Shown piece by piece: positions 42,121 through 45,002 of a stretch of DNA of 45,002 nt. Position 1 is the first letter of the stretch. Every line of letters starts with the position of its first letter. This DNA is from Sphingomonadaceae bacterium (GTDB lineage Bacteria; Pseudomonadota; Alphaproteobacteria; Sphingomonadales; Sphingomonadaceae). The notes under the pieces were generated by a model. It made no database searches. It worked only from the letters and a program-made list of their open reading frames with translations, and had not been told where the DNA came from. The translations under genes and the position numbers were made by a program. The stretch spans positions 1 to 45,002 of the forward strand of contig CANHQT010000017.1 in the NCBI GenBank assembly GCA_947463325.1, written 5' to 3'.

Positions 42121-42675
42121 ATGGCAATCCTGTCCGACAAATGGATCCGCGAAGCCGCTGAAACGCAGGGGATGATTGAACCCTTTGTGGAGAGCCAACG
42201 GCGCGAAGGCTGCATCAGCTACGGCCTCTCCTCCTACGGCTATGACGCGCGCGTCGCCCCGGAATTCAAGATTTTCACCAACGTCCATTCGACTGTGGTG
42301 GACCCCAAATGCTTCGATCCGCAAAGCTTCGTCGATGTTGAAACGGATGTGTGCATCATCCCGCCAAACAGCTTCGCGCTGGCCCGCACGGTCGAATATT
42401 TCCGCGTGCCGCGCGACGTGCTGGTGATCTGCCTGGGCAAGAGCACCTATGCCCGCTGCGGCATCATCGTGAACGTGACCCCGCTGGAACCCGGCTGGGA
42501 GGGGCATGTGACGCTGGAATTCTCCAACACCACCCCGCTCCCGGCCAAAATCTACGCCAATGAAGGGGCGTGCCAGTTCCTGTTCCTGAAAGGGAACGAA
42601 CCGTGCGAGACGAGCTACGCCGACCGCGCCGGCAAATATATGGGCCAACGCGGCGTGACATTGCCGCGCCTCTAA
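42121..42675 (+). CDS. dcd: dCTP deaminase
   Basis: Dcd converts dCTP to dUTP, the main route to dTMP in many proteobacteria. The 184-residue trimeric enzyme has [20 protein letters not shown] near the N-terminus, the [20 protein letters not shown] motif (about 110-129), [20 protein letters not shown] with the catalytic glutamate, and [11 protein letters not shown]. The C-terminus ends in [13 protein letters not shown], as in E. coli-type monofunctional Dcd. It is the last gene of the UPF0262-GH25-cdd-dcd string. Confidence 0.97.
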   Translation: MAILSDKWIREAAETQGMIEPFVESQRREGCISYGLSSYGYDARVAPEFKIFTNVHSTVVDPKCFDPQSFVDVETDVCIIPPNSFALARTVEYFRVPRDVLVICLGKSTYARCGIIVNVTPLEPGWEGHVTLEFSNTTPLPAKIYANEGACQFLFLKGNEPCETSYADRAGKYMGQRGVTLPRL

Positions 42676-42697
42676 GCACCAACCGCCACCCACTGTC

Positions 42698-42718
42698 ACC
42701 CCGGGCTTGACCCGGGGT
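42698..42718. repeat. Palindromic dispersed repeat, copy 1
   Basis: Arms ACCCCGGG and CCCGGGGT flank a CTTGA loop, followed by CTAGCT. This is a dispersed short palindrome I associate with sphingomonad genomes. It sits 23 bases after dcd and 236 bases past the end of the convergent decarboxylase gene. About 230 bases up to 42953 hold no gene that I can support. An identical core occurs at 44405. Confidence 0.88.
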
Positions 42719-42953
42719 CTAGCTGCTTCAAGCTAACCGCTATGGCCTCGATCGGCTGGTCTGGGCCGAGCATGGGCCGTCGATCGAAGACTGCATCGCA
42801 CATGAAAAGCGGCCCAAACGATGGCCGCGCCCTTGGAATTTGCTCTGCCAGAACACGGCAATCCCGATCATTCGGCAAGGCTTCTCAATGGTCCAATACA
42901 GGCTCGAGACGTCTTTTAATCCCCGCGCCTGTTATCGGCGTTCTATGTTCGCT

Positions 42954-44330
42954 TCACCGCAAACGGGATACCGCCTCGCCTGCTGCAACAACCGTCCGCG
43001 CAACATCGTCAGCGTTCGTGTTCCAACCGCAGACACTTATCCGCATCACACGCTCCCCATCCCAGCTTCCACCGCTAACGAAGGCTTCGCCACCGGCATT
43101 GATGGCCGCGATGACCGCGTCGCTGATGTTTGTGCCATCTACCGCTTCAAAACGGATCAGGCCCTGGTTCATTGTTGGCCGGGCGATACCGGTCGCTCCC
43201 GGCAAATCCGCAATACCATCAAATATGGCTGCCGCGTGGTCGCAGCACCGCTCAATCATCGCGGCCAGTCCTTCGCGTCCCAGCTCCATCAGAGCCGCCA
43301 GCGCTGGCAGGGCACGGGCGCGGCGTGACCATTCGGGCGTAAAATCCATCGGGTCGCGCACCGGTCCGCCGCTCGTCAGATATTCCGCCGTCATGCGCAT
43401 TGCTGCGCTGTGTGCAACCGCATCCCTCGTAATTGCCATTCCGCAATCATAAGGCGTGTTCAGCCACTTATGGCCATCGGTGGCCCAGCTGTCGGCAAGC
43501 TCTACGCCCTTGACGAGCGGAGCCAGACGAGGACTGGCGTTGGCCCAAAGCCCGAACGCGCCATCGACGTGAACCCACGCACCTGCCGCGTGCGCAATCG
43601 GGCATAGCGCCGCGAAATCATCACATGCGCCAATGTTTAGATCGCCCGCATTCAGAACAACGATCGTTGCAGCTTGCGGCTCTTGCGCGAGCGCTTGGCG
43701 CAGCACATCTGGCGCCACCATACCTGTTCGGCCTGCATCGAGCGGGATGATGCATTCGCTGCCCAGGCCGAGCAGGCGCAGAGCACGGGTCACCGAAGAA
43801 TGGTGGTGTGCATTGGCGAGCACGCGAATAACCGGGGCGCCCTGAAGCCCCTTGGCCTCCACGTCCCAACCCTTTCGCGCCAGCACGGCATGACGCGCTG
43901 CGGCCAGTGCAGTCGCATGGGCCATCTGGCAGCCGGTTACAAAGGCATAGCTTGCATCGCTTGGCAGTCGCAGGGCATCAAGCAGGAATTGGCCTGCGAC
44001 TTCCTCAAGCACTGCTCCCGCAGGGCTGGTGGAAGCAAGCACTGCGTTTTGATCCCATCCAGAGCACATGATGTCGGTTGCCAATGCAGCCGGCAAGGCT
44101 CCGCCCTTCACCCAAGCGAAAAAGCGTCCTCCGGCACTGCCCGTCAATCCCGGATCAGCCGCCGCGGCAATGGCGCGGACCACATCGCTCGCCGGTATCC
44201 CGCGTTCGGGAAACGTAGTTGGCAAGGGCGCACGCATTTCAGCTGGCGTGCCGCGTGACGCGACCGGGCGAGTATCAAGCGAAGCCAGATAGCGGCGGAC
44301 TTCAGCAAAGGCGATGTCGAGGGTATCCAT
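42954..44330 (-). CDS. PLP-dependent group II decarboxylase family protein
   Basis: The 458-residue enzyme has the fold I group II decarboxylase plan. It shows TSPAGAVLEEVAGQFLLDAL (about 101-120), an ANAHHHSSV stretch (172-180) with the PLP-stacking His, HVDGAFGLWA with Asp256, which contacts the pyridine nitrogen, and Lys288 in ATDGHKWLNTPYDCG, which forms the Schiff base. Relatives act on aromatic amino acids, glutamate, diaminobutyrate or other substrates; aspartate aldehyde-lyase type chemistry is also possible. The substrate cannot be fixed here. Base composition by eye is lower in GC than that of neighbours. It is a lone gene bracketed by two copies of the same repeat, and no ribosome site is clear before the ATG at 44330. 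Confidence 0.88.
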   Translation of the reverse strand: MDTLDIAFAEVRRYLASLDTRPVASRGTPAEMRAPLPTTFPERGIPASDVVRAIAAAADPGLTGSAGGRFFAWVKGGALPAALATDIMCSGWDQNAVLASTSPAGAVLEEVAGQFLLDALRLPSDASYAFVTGCQMAHATALAAARHAVLARKGWDVEAKGLQGAPVIRVLANAHHHSSVTRALRLLGLGSECIIPLDAGRTGMVAPDVLRQALAQEPQAATIVVLNAGDLNIGACDDFAALCPIAHAAGAWVHVDGAFGLWANASPRLAPLVKGVELADSWATDGHKWLNTPYDCGMAITRDAVAHSAAMRMTAEYLTSGGPVRDPMDFTPEWSRRARALPALAALMELGREGLAAMIERCCDHAAAIFDGIADLPGATGIARPTMNQGLIRFEAVDGTNISDAVIAAINAGGEAFVSGGSWDGERVMRISVCGWNTNADDVARTVVAAGEAVSRLR

Positions 44331-44404
44331 TCGGGGTGCATATTGAATGGGCCAAATGAAGTCGAGATTGCGTGTTCGGGCGCCCCGCTGTCACCTCCAC
44401 CGTC

Positions 44405-44425
44405 ACCCCGGGCTTGACCCGGGGT
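44405..44425. repeat. Palindromic dispersed repeat, copy 2
   Basis: It has the same arms ACCCCGGG and CCCGGGGT with a CTTGA loop as at 42698, in the same orientation, followed by CCAGCTTG. It lies 74 bases upstream of the decarboxylase start. The matching flanking bases (GTC before the arm, CAGCT or TAGCT after) show that both are copies of one element. Confidence 0.88.
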
Positions 44426-44527
44426 CCAGCTTGTCATCCGTCGCAGCAGAGAGCTCGATCCCAGCTCGGAGGCCGAAGCTTTCTCCCCCCTGTCCTACAC
44501 ACCCCCGCCTGCGTTACCCTCCCGCGC

Positions 44528-44950
44528 ATGACACACCCGGACGCCGCTTTCTTCCCCGTTGATTTCACCCCCGTCCCCCTCGCCCGCGTGCGGCATGATG
44601 GGTGGACGGCGGATCGGCAGGGGAAGTTTCTGCAGGTGCTTTCGCTCACCGGCACGGTTGATGCTGCCGCACGCGCCGTCGGCATGTCGCGCGTGTCCGC
44701 CTATAAATTGCGCCAGCGCCCCGGCGCGGAAAGCTTTGCCGCGGCGTGGGATCGGGCACTCAGCGAAGGGCGCGATATGCTCTGCGATGCGGCGATGGAA
44801 CGCGCGCTCTATGGCGTCACCACGGTGCGTATGCGCATCGGCGGCGTGATCGAGGTGGAGCATGGCCCCGACCGGAAACTGCTCGCCAGCTTCCTGCGCC
44901 TGCCGCCGACCCGGCCGGGCGCTGCCGCCGCGCCGGGGGAACCGGCTTAA
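44528..44950 (+). CDS. Helix-turn-helix protein, terminase-small-subunit-like, function unknown
   Basis: From the ATG at 44528 the product is 140 residues. A segment with GTVDAAARAVGMSRVSAYKL (42-61) is a helix-turn-helix of the kind found in resolvase-type and phage terminase small-subunit proteins, followed by RPGAESFAAAWDRALSEGR. The C-terminal half (about 80-140) is helical and basic. Similar proteins are single genes in sphingomonads; I cannot assign a role. The frame extends upstream to 44372 through the palindromic repeat, which is unlikely to be coding. No other phage genes are in view. The remaining 52 bases to the window end hold nothing I recognise. Confidence 0.65.
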   Translation: MTHPDAAFFPVDFTPVPLARVRHDGWTADRQGKFLQVLSLTGTVDAAARAVGMSRVSAYKLRQRPGAESFAAAWDRALSEGRDMLCDAAMERALYGVTTVRMRIGGVIEVEHGPDRKLLASFLRLPPTRPGAAAAPGEPA

Positions 44951-45002
44951 GTTTACAGACGGGGACGCTTGTCGATATAGCTTTGTGAACTTAGACGGCC
45001 TC

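Noticed and set aside
42696-42878. Minus-strand frame ending LDPGSSPG
   Set aside because: The end is translation of the palindromic repeat, and no ribosome site or family signal was seen.
42840-43328. Plus-strand frames antisense to the decarboxylase
   Set aside because: The decarboxylase on the other strand has full PLP motifs; the overlapping frames have none.
44528-44950. Idea that the right edge begins a prophage because of the terminase-small-subunit-like fold
   Set aside because: No other phage gene, integrase or attachment site is in view, so one helix-turn-helix gene is not enough.

Overview
This is chromosomal DNA of a high-GC alphaproteobacterium, most likely Sphingomonadales (Sphingomonadaceae). 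Supporting features are two very large TonB-dependent receptors of the type that is abundant in sphingomonads, alphaproteobacteria-restricted families (UPF0262, DUF6456, SDHAF4-type DUF1674, a gene-transfer-agent type 3TM holin), a GTTC-N7-GTTC LexA box in front of recA, and two dispersed palindromic repeat families I associate with sphingomonad genomes. Placement to genus is not possible from the sequence alone. No prophage, transposase, CRISPR array, restriction system or recognisable defence island is visible, and most of the window is core genome.

Layout. 1-1.2 kb: end of a yajC-secD translocase operon (secD runs off the left edge). 1.5-2.1 kb: tRNA-Pro followed by an orphan 3TM holin. 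2.1-7.2 kb: alaS with a small lipoprotein gene, a glutathione transferase, and recA with its SOS operator. 7.3-12.8 kb: a 51-residue zinc-ribbon-like protein, the ABC-F ATPase uup, a DUF6456 protein, an XRE regulator translationally coupled to a glycosyltransferase, and a fusion of a degenerate alpha/beta-hydrolase with a flavin reductase. 13.2-15.4 kb: an atypical response regulator, a gene-free stretch with a strong hairpin, tRNA-Met and a LigT-like protein.

15.5-24.8 kb is a cell-envelope block. A leftward gene string runs ldcA-fabD-(secreted beta-propeller)-fabG-acpP-fabF-mltG. It combines fatty-acid initiation and elongation with murein processing, and a Mur ligase resembling Mpl is divergent from ldcA. 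24.8-26.2 kb: the rpsF-rpsR-rplI ribosomal operon with a leader and a clear terminator. 26.2-29.8 kb: phzF-like isomerase, a KtrA/KtrB potassium uptake pair and folE. 29.9-36.1 kb: two divergent TonB-dependent receptors sharing a 511-base control region, each closed by strong hairpins.

36.1-42.7 kb: SDH assembly factor, htpX, rsmB-type rRNA methyltransferase, dnaB, and a tightly overlapping rightward operon (UPF0262, a GH25-like membrane-anchored protein, cytidine deaminase, dCTP deaminase). 42.7-45.0 kb: a PLP-dependent decarboxylase bracketed by two copies of one palindromic repeat, and a helix-turn-helix protein at the right edge.

The points most worth a second look are the pseudo-hydrolase/flavin-reductase fusion, the beta-propeller inserted in the fab operon, the repeat-bracketed decarboxylase, the GH25-like protein with a changed acidic motif, the orphan GTA-type holin and the three half-sites at the recA operator. 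None of these is proven to be a new system. All assignments come from reading motifs and context; no similarity search was run.
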